Positions 8,410 through 17,184 are shown, counted from the first letter of the stretch. The stretch: 64,000 nucleotides of DNA from Enterobacter hormaechei subsp. hoffmannii (GCF_001729745.1 NZ_CP017186.1:2232001-2296000), one strand, 5' to 3'. Translations and numbers: made by a program. Notes: generated from the sequence alone by a model not told the origin.

Positions 8410-9392
8410 GTGATTCCGTATTATCGATTGAAGATTTGCACCTGAGCTTCCCCATTTTTCGCGGTGACGTCCACGCGCTCAACCACGTCTCGCTGGAGAT
8501 TGGCCGGGGTGAAATTGTCGGCGTGGTGGGCGAATCCGGCTCGGGAAAATCGGTCACCGCGATGCTGGCGATGCGCCTGCTGCCGGAAGGCAGCTACCAT
8601 GTTCACCATGGCCGGGTCACGCTGCTCGGGGAAGATGTGCTGAACGCGTCGGAAAAACAGCTTCGTCAGTGGCGCGGCGCCAGGGTGGCGATGATTTTTC
8701 AGGAGCCGATGACGGCGCTTAACCCCACGCGCCGGATTGGCAGGCAGATGGTGGAGGTGATCCGCCAGCATCAGTCGCTTTCCCGCCGCGACGCGCAGCA
8801 GAAGGCGATCTCCCTGCTGGGTGAGATGCAAATCCCGGATGCGGCGCAGGTAATGGATCGCTATCCGTTTGAGCTTTCCGGCGGTATGCGCCAGCGGGTA
8901 ATGATCGCCCTTGCCTTCTCCTGCGAGCCGGAGCTGATCATCGCTGATGAACCCACTACCGCGCTGGATGTGACCGTCCAGCTTCAGGTGCTGCGTCTGC
9001 TGAAACATAAAGCGCGCGCCAGCGGAACGTCGGTGCTGTTTATCAGTCACGATATGGCGGTGGTGTCGCAGCTTTGTGACCGGATGTACGTTATGTACGC
9101 GGGCAGCGTGATCGAAAGCGGCAGCACGCAGACCTTGATCCACCATCCTGTGCACCCCTATTCGATTGGCCTGCTGCGGTGTGCCCCGGAAAATGGTAAA
9201 CCGCGCGAGATCCTCCCGGCCATTCCCGGCACGGTACCTAACCTCAGCCACCTCCCGCGCGGATGTGCTTTTCGCGAACGCTGTTTTGCTGCCGGGGCGA
9301 AATGCAGCGAAACGCCGCGCTTAATTTCCACGGGCGCAGAAGGCCAGCAGGCTGCCTGCTGGTACCCACAACAGGAGAGACGCCATGTCTGA
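8406..9392 (+). CDS. ddpD: Dipeptide ABC transporter ATPase
   Basis: 328 residues. Walker A GESGSGKS (about 41-48), Q-loop [10 protein letters not shown], signature LSGGMRQRV and Walker [13 protein letters not shown] are all intact. The C-terminal oligopeptide-ABC extension contains the Cys-rich [14 protein letters not shown], which in DppD-type ATPases holds an Fe-S cluster. It energises DdpBC together with DdpF. The start overlaps ddpC by ATGA. Confidence 0.92.
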   Translation: MSDSVLSIEDLHLSFPIFRGDVHALNHVSLEIGRGEIVGVVGESGSGKSVTAMLAMRLLPEGSYHVHHGRVTLLGEDVLNASEKQLRQWRGARVAMIFQEPMTALNPTRRIGRQMVEVIRQHQSLSRRDAQQKAISLLGEMQIPDAAQVMDRYPFELSGGMRQRVMIALAFSCEPELIIADEPTTALDVTVQLQVLRLLKHKARASGTSVLFISHDMAVVSQLCDRMYVMYAGSVIESGSTQTLIHHPVHPYSIGLLRCAPENGKPREILPAIPGTVPNLSHLPRGCAFRERCFAAGAKCSETPRLISTGAEGQQAACWYPQQERRHV

Positions 9393-10311
9393 GGTACTGC
9401 TGGAACTGGATAGCGTGCATGTGAATTTTCCTGCGCGCAAAAACTGGCTGGGGCGCGTGACGGAACAGGTACACGCCCTTAACGGCATGGATCTCCGGAT
9501 CCATCGCGGCGAAACGCTGGGCGTTGTGGGGGAATCCGGCTGTGGAAAGAGCACGCTGGCGCAGCTGCTGATGGGCATGCTCAAACCGAGTACCGGGGCC
9601 TGTCAGCGCGCGAATGCGGCGGGTGGTATGCAGATGGTATTTCAGGACCCGCTCTCGTCCCTTGATCCACGTTTACCCGTCTGGCGCACCATCACCGAGC
9701 CGGTGTGGATACAGCAACGTCGCAGCGAACGGGAGCGTCGTCAGTTGGCTGAAACGCTGGCGCAGCAGGTTGGGATTCGAGCGGAATATCTTGACCGCCT
9801 GCCGCATGCGTTTTCGGGCGGACAGCGCCAGCGAATCGCTATTGCCCGGGCGCTCTCTTCGGATCCGGACATCATCGTGCTGGATGAACCCACCAGCGCG
9901 CTGGATATTTCCGTCCAGGCACAGATCCTCAATTTGCTGGTTGCCCTGCAACAGCAGCGAAATCTGACCTACGTGCTGATCTCGCACAACGTCTCGGTGG
10001 TCCGGCACATGAGCGACCGGGTGGCGGTAATGTATCTGGGGCAAATCGTGGAACTGGGTCCGGCGAACCAGGTGCTGGGTCAGCCGCGCCATCCTTATAC
10101 GCAGCTGCTACTTGACTCCGTTCCCCGGACCGGAGAACCGCTGGATGAGGATCTGGCGTTGCGAAAAACCGATCTTCCGGGTAATCGCCACCTGCCCGTT
10201 GGGTGCTATTTCCGCGACCGCTGTTCGCTGGCGACGCAGGGATGTGAACAGCCGCAACAGCTCCAGCCCTCTTCCGCAAGCCGAAGCGTGCGCTGCTGGC
10301 GTAACCGTTAA
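9385..10311 (+). CDS. ddpF: Dipeptide ABC transporter ATPase, partner subunit
   Basis: 308 residues. Walker A GESGCGKS, Q-loop FQDPLSSLDP, signature FSGGQRQRIAIARAL and Walker B IIVLDEPTSALD are present. The C-terminal CYFRDRCSLATQGC resembles the cysteine motif of DdpD. It overlaps ddpD by eight bases and ends the operon. A hairpin follows seven bases after the stop. The order regulator-X-A-B-C-D-F equals E. coli ddp apart from the added regulator. Confidence 0.92.
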   Translation: MSEVLLELDSVHVNFPARKNWLGRVTEQVHALNGMDLRIHRGETLGVVGESGCGKSTLAQLLMGMLKPSTGACQRANAAGGMQMVFQDPLSSLDPRLPVWRTITEPVWIQQRRSERERRQLAETLAQQVGIRAEYLDRLPHAFSGGQRQRIAIARALSSDPDIIVLDEPTSALDISVQAQILNLLVALQQQRNLTYVLISHNVSVVRHMSDRVAVMYLGQIVELGPANQVLGQPRHPYTQLLLDSVPRTGEPLDEDLALRKTDLPGNRHLPVGCYFRDRCSLATQGCEQPQQLQPSSASRSVRCWRNR

Positions 10312-10317
10312 AAATGA

Positions 10318-10335
10318 GCCGGGCATGCGCCCGGC
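10318..10335. terminator. Bidirectional terminator between ddpF and osmC
   Basis: GCCGGGC / GCCCGGC form a 7-bp GC stem around an ATGC loop. The run of A bases at its left edge gives a U-tract for leftward transcripts from osmC. It lies between the convergent ddpF and osmC stops. Confidence 0.75.
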
Positions 10336-10341
10336 CCGATA

Positions 10342-10770
10342 TCAGTTCAGTTTGTAATCCAGCGTGATTTCCGCTTTCAACAGCTGCGAGACCGGGCAAC
10401 CGGCCTTGGCTTTCTGGATAATGCCGTCGAACTGCTGCGGATCGATACCCGGTACCGTCACCTTGCTTTGCAGCGCGACTTTGCTGATGGCAAAACCGCT
10501 GTCGGTTTTATCCAGCGAGACATCCGCCGTGGTATCGATGGAATCGGCGGTATAACCCGCTTCGCCCAGCATTAGCGACAGGGCCATAGAGAAACAGGCC
10601 GCGTGCGCTGCGCCAATCAGCTCTTCCGGGTTAGTCCCTTTCTCGCCCTCGAAGCGGGTGTTAAAGCCGTAAGGTTGCTGGTTAAGGACGCCACTTTCGG
10701 TCGATACCGTCCCTTTGCCGCGCTTGATGTCGCCAGACCAGTGTGCTGAACCGTGCTTATGAATCGTCAT
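10342..10770 (-). CDS. osmC: OsmC peroxiredoxin (osmotically inducible)
   Basis: 142 residues. The redox pair is Cys59 (HAACFSMAL) and Cys125 (AGCPVS), with Arg39 nearby in NTRFEG. OsmC detoxifies organic hydroperoxides in the cytoplasm as a dimer. Length and sequence agree with E. coli OsmC rather than Ohr. Position next to bdm, sra and maeA follows the E. coli order, except that a LysR/MBL pair and a VOC gene are inserted here. In E. coli its expression is osmotic, RpoS and Rcs dependent; no promoter is assigned here. Confidence 0.93.
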   Translation of the reverse strand: MTIHKHGSAHWSGDIKRGKGTVSTESGVLNQQPYGFNTRFEGEKGTNPEELIGAAHAACFSMALSLMLGEAGYTADSIDTTADVSLDKTDSGFAISKVALQSKVTVPGIDPQQFDGIIQKAKAGCPVSQLLKAEITLDYKLN

Positions 10771-10839
10771 TCTTGCTCTCCTTTTGGCTTACAAAGGGAT
10801 AAGTATAGGACGCATAATCTATTTTGCAGGGAAGACAGA

Positions 10840-11727
10840 CTAGTCCGATCGCGTGGCAAGGTGGTTTGCCAGCGCGTCGAGGAACACACGCTGCGCCGCA
10901 GGCTGATAGTCTCGCGACTGATAAATACCAAAAATGCCGATCGGTTTTGGCGTATAGGCGCTGAGCACCGGCACCAGGCTTCCCTGCCGTAGCGCCGCGT
11001 CGGCCTCGCGCTCGGGCAGCATGGCAATACCACAGTGATTTATCGCCGCCTCCATCAGCAGAGATGAGATGCTGGCGCTGAGATTGCCGCTGACCGCCGT
11101 CGTGACCGGCTCCCCTGCCGGCGTTAAAAAACGCCACGACTGACCGGCAAAAAAGCTGTAATGCAGGCAGTTGTGCCGGGCTAAGTCTTCCAGCTCCTCT
11201 GGAACGCTCCGGCTTGCAAGGTAGTGCGGCGAGGCGCAAAGCACGGACCGACACTCTCCCAATCGGCGAGCGATCATACCCGGTTCGGGGTTATCGGTGA
11301 TGCGGATCGCCACGTCAATTCGCTCGCCCACCAGGCTCACCGGATGGTTGTTAACATCCAGCTCAATGCGCAGTTGAGGGTAACGCTGCAACAGTTCGGG
11401 CAGCACCGGAGCGATAATCTGCATCGCGGTAAAATGCGCGCAGGCGACGCGAAGCGTGCCTGAGGGTAAATCCTTCACTGACTGATCTTCAATTTCCTGA
11501 GAAATTTGCGATAGCGTGCGCGTCTTTTGCAGGACCTTCTCCCCCGCTGCCGTCAGCGTCAGCTTGCGGGTGGAGCGGTTAACCAGCCGCGCCCCAGCCC
11601 ACTTCTCCATCTGCTCCAGATAACGGCTCACCATCGGACGGGAGATCCCCAGCGCCCGAGCCGCCGCGCTTAAACTCCCCAGCTCACAGATGCGGTTGTA
11701 CACCTGGGCGGCAATAACGCGATCCAT
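10840..11727 (-). CDS. LysR-family transcriptional regulator
   Basis: 295 residues from the ATG at 11727; this start is preceded by GGAGGTCAAA and is preferred over an ATG 12 bases upstream that lies inside that ribosome site. The N-terminal winged helix-turn-helix (LGSLSAAARALGISRPMVSRYLEQME) and the C-terminal substrate-binding fold (about 90-290, LRVACAHFTAMQIIAP) are typical. It is divergent from the MBL-fold gene across about 105 bp and probably regulates it. Effector unknown. Confidence 0.85.
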   Translation of the reverse strand: MDRVIAAQVYNRICELGSLSAAARALGISRPMVSRYLEQMEKWAGARLVNRSTRKLTLTAAGEKVLQKTRTLSQISQEIEDQSVKDLPSGTLRVACAHFTAMQIIAPVLPELLQRYPQLRIELDVNNHPVSLVGERIDVAIRITDNPEPGMIARRLGECRSVLCASPHYLASRSVPEELEDLARHNCLHYSFFAGQSWRFLTPAGEPVTTAVSGNLSASISSLLMEAAINHCGIAMLPEREADAALRQGSLVPVLSAYTPKPIGIFGIYQSRDYQPAAQRVFLDALANHLATRSD

Positions 11728-11832
11728 TTTGACCTCCATTTGCTCGATCTATGAAACTAAGCATCTCCTGTTTCAGGAATTCTGGCAAATGCAGAGATCC
11801 GTACAATAGAGACTTTCCTGAAGAACAGAGAT

Positions 11833-12690
11833 ATGACCATGACTATCGCCCGCCTTGCTTTGTTGACAACCCTTTTCACTCCGGCCGTCTTTGCCGCTCC
11901 GTTGACCGTTGATACGTATAACCCGCAGGAAAAAGGCATTTTTGCCGTTTCTTCCACGCTGGTATCTGGTCCGAAAGAGGCGGTACTGTTTGACGCCCAG
12001 TTCAGCGTGAAAGATGGCGAAGCGCTGGTCGAAAAAATTCGCCACAGCGGTAAAACGCTGAACAAAATCGTGATTACTTCCGGCGATCCGGATTTCTATT
12101 TCGGCCTGCAACCGCTGATGAAAGCCTTCCCTAATGCCAAAGTTGTCGCCACGCAACAGGTGGTGGACCATATCAGGGCCACAAAAGACGCGAAGCTCGC
12201 CTTCTGGGGGCCACAGATGAAAGATGGCGCGCCGACGCAGCTCTACGTGCCGCAAGTGCTTGCCTCAACCACCTTTATGATTGACGGTGAGAGAGTAAGC
12301 ATTGAAGAGCCTGAAAGCTATGCGGCGTACGTCTGGATCCCATCCGCCAAAACCATCCTCGGCGGCACGGGCGTCTCATGGGGCATTCACGTCTGGACGG
12401 CGGATACCCAAACGCCGGAAAGCCGTAAACAGTGGCAGCAGACGCTGGATAGCATGGCTGCCCTTAAGCCCGAACGCGTTATTCCGGGCCACTACCTTGG
12501 GACACCGCCAGCGGGTACCGGCGCTATCGACTTTACCCGTCGCTATCTACAGCAGTTTGAACAGGCCCTCACGACACATAAAGCGTCTACCGACGTCATC
12601 ATCGCGATGAAAAAACAGTGGCCGAACCTGGCGGAAGCCAGTTCGCTGGAACTGAGTGCCAAAGTGAATACCGGCGAAATGAAGTGGTAA
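11833..12690 (+). CDS. Secreted MBL-fold metallo-hydrolase with an altered metal motif
   Basis: 285 residues with a signal peptide (about 1-21, ending FTPAVFA). The metallo-beta-lactamase fold is recognisable from the strand and loop order, VLFDAQFS, IVITSGDPDFYFGLQPL and VIPGHYLG. The usual HxHxDH motif is missing: the position reads SGDPDFYFG, keeping only the Asp, while the later His in PGHYLG is kept. The site may bind one metal, or the protein may be a non-canonical or inactive relative. Divergent from a LysR regulator. Confidence 0.75.
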   Translation: MTMTIARLALLTTLFTPAVFAAPLTVDTYNPQEKGIFAVSSTLVSGPKEAVLFDAQFSVKDGEALVEKIRHSGKTLNKIVITSGDPDFYFGLQPLMKAFPNAKVVATQQVVDHIRATKDAKLAFWGPQMKDGAPTQLYVPQVLASTTFMIDGERVSIEEPESYAAYVWIPSAKTILGGTGVSWGIHVWTADTQTPESRKQWQQTLDSMAALKPERVIPGHYLGTPPAGTGAIDFTRRYLQQFEQALTTHKASTDVIIAMKKQWPNLAEASSLELSAKVNTGEMKW

Positions 12691-12702
12691 TAAGCTGATT
12701 AT

Positions 12703-12735
12703 CTCCTGCTATATTTAAATTTTTTATAGCAGGAG
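12703..12735 (+). promoter_or_regulatory. Hairpin covering the ribosome-binding site of the VOC gene
   Basis: CTCCTGCTATA (12703-12713) and TATAGCAGGAG (12725-12735) form a perfect 11-bp stem with an A/U-rich loop. The right arm holds the AGGAG Shine-Dalgarno of the next gene, whose ATG is at 12742. It could be a partial terminator of the MBL gene, or an RNA switch or thermometer limiting translation of the VOC gene. Confidence 0.5.
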
Positions 12736-12741
12736 TTTACT

Positions 12742-13263
12742 ATGACATCATCAGTAAGGGGTATTGACCATATCGGTATTACGGTGCCCGACATTGAAAA
12801 AGCCACCCTATTTTTTGAACGCGCTTTCGGCGCACAGGTTTTATATCATTCTGTCGATGCAGAAACCGATAATATCGATCAGCCCGCCCAGCAGCAAACC
12901 TTAAAATTATTTCCCGGCACTAAAATTCATGCCATTCGCATGCTTGTTATGCCGCACGGACCCGGCATAGAACTTTTCGAAATGCATGGCCCTGAACAGG
13001 GAATGCCCGCTCGCGCCAGCGACTTTGGACTTCAGCATTTTGCTGTTTATGTTGATGATTTTGATAGTGCCATCGCGGCTTTCACCGCCGCCGGCGGCGA
13101 GATGTTCACCGCGCCGAAGCCGCTTAGCTTTCCGGATGAGCAAGGTGAAGGCAATGCTTTCTGCTATGGTCAAACCCCCTGGGGCAGCATTGTGGAATTG
13201 ATCTCCTGGCCGACGCCCATGCCTTATGAAAAAACCACGAATTTACGCCGCTGGAAACCCTGA
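12742..13263 (+). CDS. VOC-family (glyoxalase/bleomycin-resistance fold) protein
   Basis: 173 residues containing the paired beta-alpha-beta-beta-beta repeats of the vicinal oxygen chelate family. The opening GIDHIGITVPDIEKATLFFERAFG provides the first metal ligand (His), and the second half has DFGLQHFAVYVDDFDSAIAAF and a C-terminal IVELISWP with a Glu ligand. Likely a metal-dependent lyase or dioxygenase; substrate not determinable. The gene starts within a hairpin-controlled region and stands 142 bp before bdm. Confidence 0.78.
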   Translation: MTSSVRGIDHIGITVPDIEKATLFFERAFGAQVLYHSVDAETDNIDQPAQQQTLKLFPGTKIHAIRMLVMPHGPGIELFEMHGPEQGMPARASDFGLQHFAVYVDDFDSAIAAFTAAGGEMFTAPKPLSFPDEQGEGNAFCYGQTPWGSIVELISWPTPMPYEKTTNLRRWKP

Positions 13264-13404
13264 GTTTTATTTCTGTGCTACGGGAGATGTTATTTTTAAT
13301 TCCAGGACGAATCTGAACCACAACGGCAAAAATATTTGCCAATCTGAATGTGAATTACGATTTTGCACGCCGTAACATTAAACAGACAACGACACGGAGG
13401 CAGC

Positions 13405-13620
13405 ATGTTTACTTATTACCCGGCACATACCACAGCAGCACAACCGGAACTTGTTAACGCGATCGCACAAGGTCTTCACGCCGAGCACGGTGTTGTTACT
13501 GAAGATGACATTTTGATGGAACTGACCAAGTGGGTGGAAGCCACGGACAATGACATCCTCAGTGACATCTACCAGCAAACCATCAACTATGTGGTTAGTG
13601 GGCGAAACGCACCTCTGTAA
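13405..13620 (+). CDS. bdm: Biofilm-dependent modulation protein
   Basis: 71 residues. The core EDDILMELTKWVEA and SDIYQQTINYVVSG is nearly identical to E. coli Bdm. The start at 13405 follows CGGAGG and gives the family's length; an ATG upstream at 13363 lacks a ribosome site. Bdm is a small cytoplasmic protein linked to flagellar and biofilm control and is a known Rcs/RpoS-regulated gene in E. coli. It precedes sra as in E. coli. Confidence 0.93.
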   Translation: MFTYYPAHTTAAQPELVNAIAQGLHAEHGVVTEDDILMELTKWVEATDNDILSDIYQQTINYVVSGRNAPL

Positions 13621-13715
13621 AAACCTGCTAAGCTGGATCTGCAACCTAAGGGATTACATTTCGTTTGCGTAAGCAAGCTTGTCCTTAAAACTATCAACAG
13701 GATTGAGGAGTTAAC

Positions 13716-13853
13716 ATGAAATCGAACCGTCAGGCACGCCATATTCTGGGACTGAACTACAAGCTTTCTAACCAGCGTAAAGTGGTTATTGAGGAGGGTA
13801 GCGAAACGCAAGTTACCCACGCCACCGGCAGGAAACGCCCTTCCGGCAAGTAA
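13716..13853 (+). CDS. sra: Stationary-phase-induced ribosome-associated protein (SRA, 30S S22)
   Basis: A 45-residue basic protein beginning [20 protein letters not shown] and ending [10 protein letters not shown]. It matches E. coli Sra (RpsV), which associates with the 30S subunit in stationary phase. The start follows GAGGAG with six bases of spacing. The gene lies between bdm and maeA as in E. coli and ends just before a strong terminator. Confidence 0.93.
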   Translation: MKSNRQARHILGLNYKLSNQRKVVIEEGSETQVTHATGRKRPSGK

Positions 13854-13872
13854 GTTCCGGCACGAAATTCAC

Positions 13873-13903
13873 AACACCATCGGTAATCCCGATGGTGTTT
13901 TTG
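13873..13903 (+). terminator. Rho-independent terminator after sra
   Basis: AACACCATCGG / CCGATGGTGTT form an 11-bp perfect stem with a five-base loop, followed by TTTTTG. It closes the bdm-sra unit before maeA. Confidence 0.9.
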
Positions 13904-14029
13904 TTTATGTGTTGCGGTAATTAATATTCAGCTCCTTTATAATACCAACCGACCGCACCCCGTAGCACAGGCCAGAAAGATGACAAACAGCAGTGTCAGG
14001 GACGGATCTTCTTAAAAAGAGTGAGTGAC

Positions 14030-15727
14030 ATGGACAACAAACTGAAAAAACATCGTTCCCTTTATATTCCTTACGCCGGTCCGGTTTTACTGGAGTTCCC
14101 CCTTCTGAACAAAGGCAGCGCCTTTAGCATGGAAGAGCGCAGCAGCTTTAACCTGCTGGGCCTGCTGCCTGAAGTGGTTGAAACCATTGAAGAACAGGCA
14201 GAACGTGCCTGGATCCAGTATCAGGGCTTTAAAACCGAAATCGATAAACACATCTACCTGCGTAATATTCAGGACACCAACGAAACCCTCTTCTACCGCC
14301 TCGTGCAGAACCATCTTGAAGAGATGATGCCCGTCATTTACACCCCCACCGTCGGCGCGGCGTGTGAACGCTTCTCAGAGATCTACCGTCGTTCCCGCGG
14401 TGTGTTCATCTCTTATCAGAACCGTCACAACATGGATGACATTCTGCAAAACGTGCCTAACCACAACATCAAGGTGATCGTGGTGACCGATGGCGAACGT
14501 ATTCTGGGCCTCGGTGACCAGGGCATTGGCGGGATGGGGATCCCCATCGGTAAGCTCTCGCTGTATACCGCCTGCGGCGGGATCAGCCCGGCCTACACCC
14601 TGCCGGTGGTACTTGACGTGGGGACCAATAACCAGCAACTGTTGAACGATCCGCTGTACATGGGCTGGCGTCACCCGCGCATTACCGACGACGAGTACTA
14701 TCAGTTTGTGGATGATTTCATCCAGGCCGTGAAGCACCGCTGGCCTGACGTGCTGTTGCAGTTCGAAGACTTCGCACAGAAAAACGCCATGCCGCTGCTG
14801 AACCGCTACCGCGATGAGATCTGCTCGTTCAACGATGACATTCAGGGCACTGCGGCAGTGACCGTCGGTACGCTGATTGCTGCGAGCCGTGCGGCAGGCA
14901 GCCAGCTCAGCTATCAGAAAATTGTCTTCCTGGGTGCAGGCTCCGCGGGCTGCGGCATCGCCGAGCAAATTATTGCCCAGACCCAGCGCGAAGGCTTAAG
15001 CGAAGAGCTGGCCCGCTCCCGCGTCTTTATGGTGGACCGTTTTGGCCTGCTGACCGACGGCATGCCAAACCTGCTCCCGTTCCAGACCAAACTGGTGCAG
15101 AAGCGCGAAAACCTGAAAAACTGGGATACAGATAACGAAGTGCTCTCGCTTCTTGACGTGGTGCGCAACGTGAAGCCGGACATTCTGATCGGCGTGTCCG
15201 GGCAGACCGGCCTCTTCACGGAGGAGATTATTCGCGAGATGCACAAGCACTGTGAACGCCCTATCGTGATGCCGCTGTCTAACCCGACTTCACGCGTGGA
15301 GGCAACGCCGCAGGACATCATCGCCTGGACCGAAGGTAAGGCACTGGTCGCAACCGGCAGTCCGTTTGATCCGGTGGTGTGGAAGGACAAACTCTACCCC
15401 ATCGCGCAGTGCAATAACTCCTATATCTTCCCGGGTATTGGTCTGGGAGTTATCGCCTCCGGCGCGTCCCGCATCACCGACGAAATGCTGATGTCCGCGA
15501 GCGAAACGCTGGCAGGTCACTCTCCGCTGGTGAATAACGGTGAAGGCCTGGTACTGCCGGAGCTGAAAGACATTCACAAAGTGTCCCGCGCAATTGCCTT
15601 CGCGGTAGGCAAAATGGCGCAGCAGCAAGGCGTCGCGGTGAAAACCTCTGCCGATGCGTTGCAGCAGGCGATTGATGATAACTTCTGGATGCCGGAATAC
15701 CGTAGCTATCGTCGTACTTCGATTTAA
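14030..15727 (+). CDS. maeA: NAD-dependent malate dehydrogenase (decarboxylating; malic enzyme)
   Basis: 565 residues, the same length as E. coli MaeA (SfcA). It converts malate to pyruvate and CO2 with NAD reduction. Malic-enzyme signatures include [18 protein letters not shown], the metal-binding [13 protein letters not shown] and [11 protein letters not shown], and the NAD-binding [13 protein letters not shown]. An in-frame GTG lies three codons upstream at 14021, but the ATG at 14030 gives the family start [17 protein letters not shown]. Single-gene transcription unit ended by the hairpin at 15741. Confidence 0.96.
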   Translation: MDNKLKKHRSLYIPYAGPVLLEFPLLNKGSAFSMEERSSFNLLGLLPEVVETIEEQAERAWIQYQGFKTEIDKHIYLRNIQDTNETLFYRLVQNHLEEMMPVIYTPTVGAACERFSEIYRRSRGVFISYQNRHNMDDILQNVPNHNIKVIVVTDGERILGLGDQGIGGMGIPIGKLSLYTACGGISPAYTLPVVLDVGTNNQQLLNDPLYMGWRHPRITDDEYYQFVDDFIQAVKHRWPDVLLQFEDFAQKNAMPLLNRYRDEICSFNDDIQGTAAVTVGTLIAASRAAGSQLSYQKIVFLGAGSAGCGIAEQIIAQTQREGLSEELARSRVFMVDRFGLLTDGMPNLLPFQTKLVQKRENLKNWDTDNEVLSLLDVVRNVKPDILIGVSGQTGLFTEEIIREMHKHCERPIVMPLSNPTSRVEATPQDIIAWTEGKALVATGSPFDPVVWKDKLYPIAQCNNSYIFPGIGLGVIASGASRITDEMLMSASETLAGHSPLVNNGEGLVLPELKDIHKVSRAIAFAVGKMAQQQGVAVKTSADALQQAIDDNFWMPEYRSYRRTSI

Positions 15728-15740
15728 ATCGGAGTTTTGA

Positions 15741-15773
15741 ACGTTCCCTCTCTTCACAAGGGAGAGGGAACGT
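15741..15773 (+). terminator. Terminator-like hairpin after maeA
   Basis: ACGTTCCCTCTC / GAGAGGGAACGT form a perfect 12-bp stem. A pyrimidine stretch ending CCCTTTTTCC follows 20 bases later. It probably ends maeA transcription. Confidence 0.6.
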
Positions 15774-16027
15774 GAAGTCCCTTCTCCCTTTTTCCTCTAA
15801 TTCCCTTAATCCTGCCTATAAATGCTTTGTTGAAAGTCACTCATGATAATTTGGCTTTAAAATGCAGCAGGATCGATCATTTGAAAAATGCATACCTAAT
15901 CAAAAATCTATATTCTTTTAAAATATATAAATTTCACATAACACTTCTTGCCTAACAAATAGTTTTTCTTAAGAGTTTAGTAACGTTTTGCATCACTAAA
16001 TTCATTTATTGAAAAAGGAGTTTTGAA
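15774..16027. other. AT-rich intergenic region at the left edge of the accessory block
   Basis: No gene is seen here. Base composition drops visibly relative to maeA (for example TTAAAATATATAAATTTCAC), which suits the boundary of transferred DNA and an H-NS-type silenced promoter. The stretch ends in AAAAAGGAG, the ribosome site of hcp. No direct repeats or integrase were found by eye. Confidence 0.5.
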
Positions 16028-16474
16028 ATGGCAATCCCTGCATATCTATGGCTGAAAGATGACGGCGGCGCAGATATCAAAGGCGCGGTTGATGTGCAAT
16101 ATCGCGAGGGCAGTATTGAAGTATTAGGATTCGGTCATGGACTGCATCTACCGACAGATAATATGACAGGAAAAATCACGGGTACGCGCATGCATAGCGC
16201 TCTGGTTTTTGAAAAGGAGTTCGACAGTTCCAGCCCTTACTTATACAAGGCTGTAGCAAAAGGCCAAACGCTAAAAAGTGCCGAGTTTAAGTGGTACAAA
16301 ATCAATGATGCTGGTCAAGAGGTCTCAATATGCCCGGTGATGCATGACGTAAAAAATCCAGCAATGGAAAAACATAATCATTTAGAAAATATTTCCCTCC
16401 GTTACGAGAAGATTACATGGCGACACTGTGACGGTAATATCATCTTTGCTGATTCCTGGAATGACAGATCATGA
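16028..16474 (+). CDS. hcp: Orphan Hcp-family type VI secretion tube protein, shortened
   Basis: 148 residues. The N-terminal half is typical Hcp1 (PAYLWLKDDGGADIKG, REGSIEVLGF) and the end is also typical (KHNHLENISLRYEKITWRHCDGN followed by DSWN). Enterobacterial Hcp is usually about 160 residues; here the strand that normally lies between GQEV and the MHDVK segment (a LENVxVV-type motif) is missing. Hcp forms the secreted hexameric tube and can carry effectors. No other T6SS structural gene is nearby, so this copy would rely on an apparatus encoded elsewhere. It overlaps the toxin gene by four bases. Confidence 0.85.
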   Translation: MAIPAYLWLKDDGGADIKGAVDVQYREGSIEVLGFGHGLHLPTDNMTGKITGTRMHSALVFEKEFDSSSPYLYKAVAKGQTLKSAEFKWYKINDAGQEVSICPVMHDVKNPAMEKHNHLENISLRYEKITWRHCDGNIIFADSWNDRS

Positions 16475-16953
16475 ATCTCCTACAGTGCTTTTTCCACCTC
16501 AACGGAGGTACGTACGCTACTTTGTCTGTGCCCGGAGTTGGCTTTTTTCCTGCATTTTCAGGGAATGGTGACGCGACGAACCGTGCAGAAAGCGCAAATA
16601 TACCTGATATCGGCCCACTCCCACCTGGTCGCTATTACATACTTTTACGTGGATTAGGGGGTTGGTATACTCAAACTAAGGATAGTGTTAACGCATTTTT
16701 CACCGGTTCGAATCGGAACGAATGGTTTGCATTATATCGCGATGACGGATTGATAAATGATGAGACTTTTGTGAAAGGCGTAAGGCGAGGTGAATTCCGG
16801 TTACACCCTATCGGGCCATCTGGCATAAGTAAGGGTTGTATTACACTTTATAGTCAGAGCGATTTTAAGATTCTGGCATCAGCCTTACTTCGAACTGGAG
16901 GGCAGCAATTGGGAAACTGCATGATTGCACATGGCGTTGTGCAGGTCTATTAA
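16471..16953 (+). CDS. L,D-transpeptidase-like T6SS effector (DUF2778, Tlde1 type)
   Basis: 160 residues, no signal peptide, as expected for a toxin delivered by T6SS. The motif HPIGPSGISKGCITL places His112 and Cys123 as the catalytic pair of the L,D-transpeptidase-like fold; GPLPPGRYYI and FALYRDDG are also characteristic of DUF2778. The Salmonella Tlde1 effector of this family attacks peptidoglycan tetrapeptide stems and swaps D-amino acids in the target periplasm. Start ATG overlaps the hcp stop (ATGA) and its stop overlaps the next start (TAATG), giving a coupled three-gene cassette. GC is visibly lower than in neighbouring core genes. Confidence 0.82.
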   Translation: MNLLQCFFHLNGGTYATLSVPGVGFFPAFSGNGDATNRAESANIPDIGPLPPGRYYILLRGLGGWYTQTKDSVNAFFTGSNRNEWFALYRDDGLINDETFVKGVRRGEFRLHPIGPSGISKGCITLYSQSDFKILASALLRTGGQQLGNCMIAHGVVQVY

Positions 16954-17180
16954 TGAAGGCGGCATTCCTTGTGTTGTTGTGGTGTATAGCCGTGTTTCTA
17001 TCAATGTTCACACTCTACAAGATTGTTCCACCAGAAACGCAGTACGATTTTGTGGAGCTTTTTGGAATATATGGCGACGAAAGGATAATGGATTTTGTTT
17101 TGTATGTTTTCTTCGGCATGGCCATATTCATTGCGTCTGTAATCACGCTATCCCTGTATTTGCTTATACGAAAAAGATGA
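16953..17180 (+). CDS. Candidate immunity protein, two-pass membrane
   Basis: 75 residues with two hydrophobic segments (about 4-24 and 50-71) separated by an acidic loop (PPETQYDFVELFGIYGDERI). The topology would place the loop in the periplasm, where a peptidoglycan-targeting toxin acts. It is translationally coupled to the toxin and precedes a terminator. No family recognised; the immunity role is inferred from position, size and topology. Confidence 0.6.
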   Translation: MKAAFLVLLWCIAVFLSMFTLYKIVPPETQYDFVELFGIYGDERIMDFVLYVFFGMAIFIASVITLSLYLLIRKR

Positions 17181-17184
17181 TTCT

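Noticed and set aside
14021-14030. GTG start for maeA three codons upstream
   Set aside because: The ATG at 14030 gives the usual family length and N-terminus; the GTG adds residues with no support.
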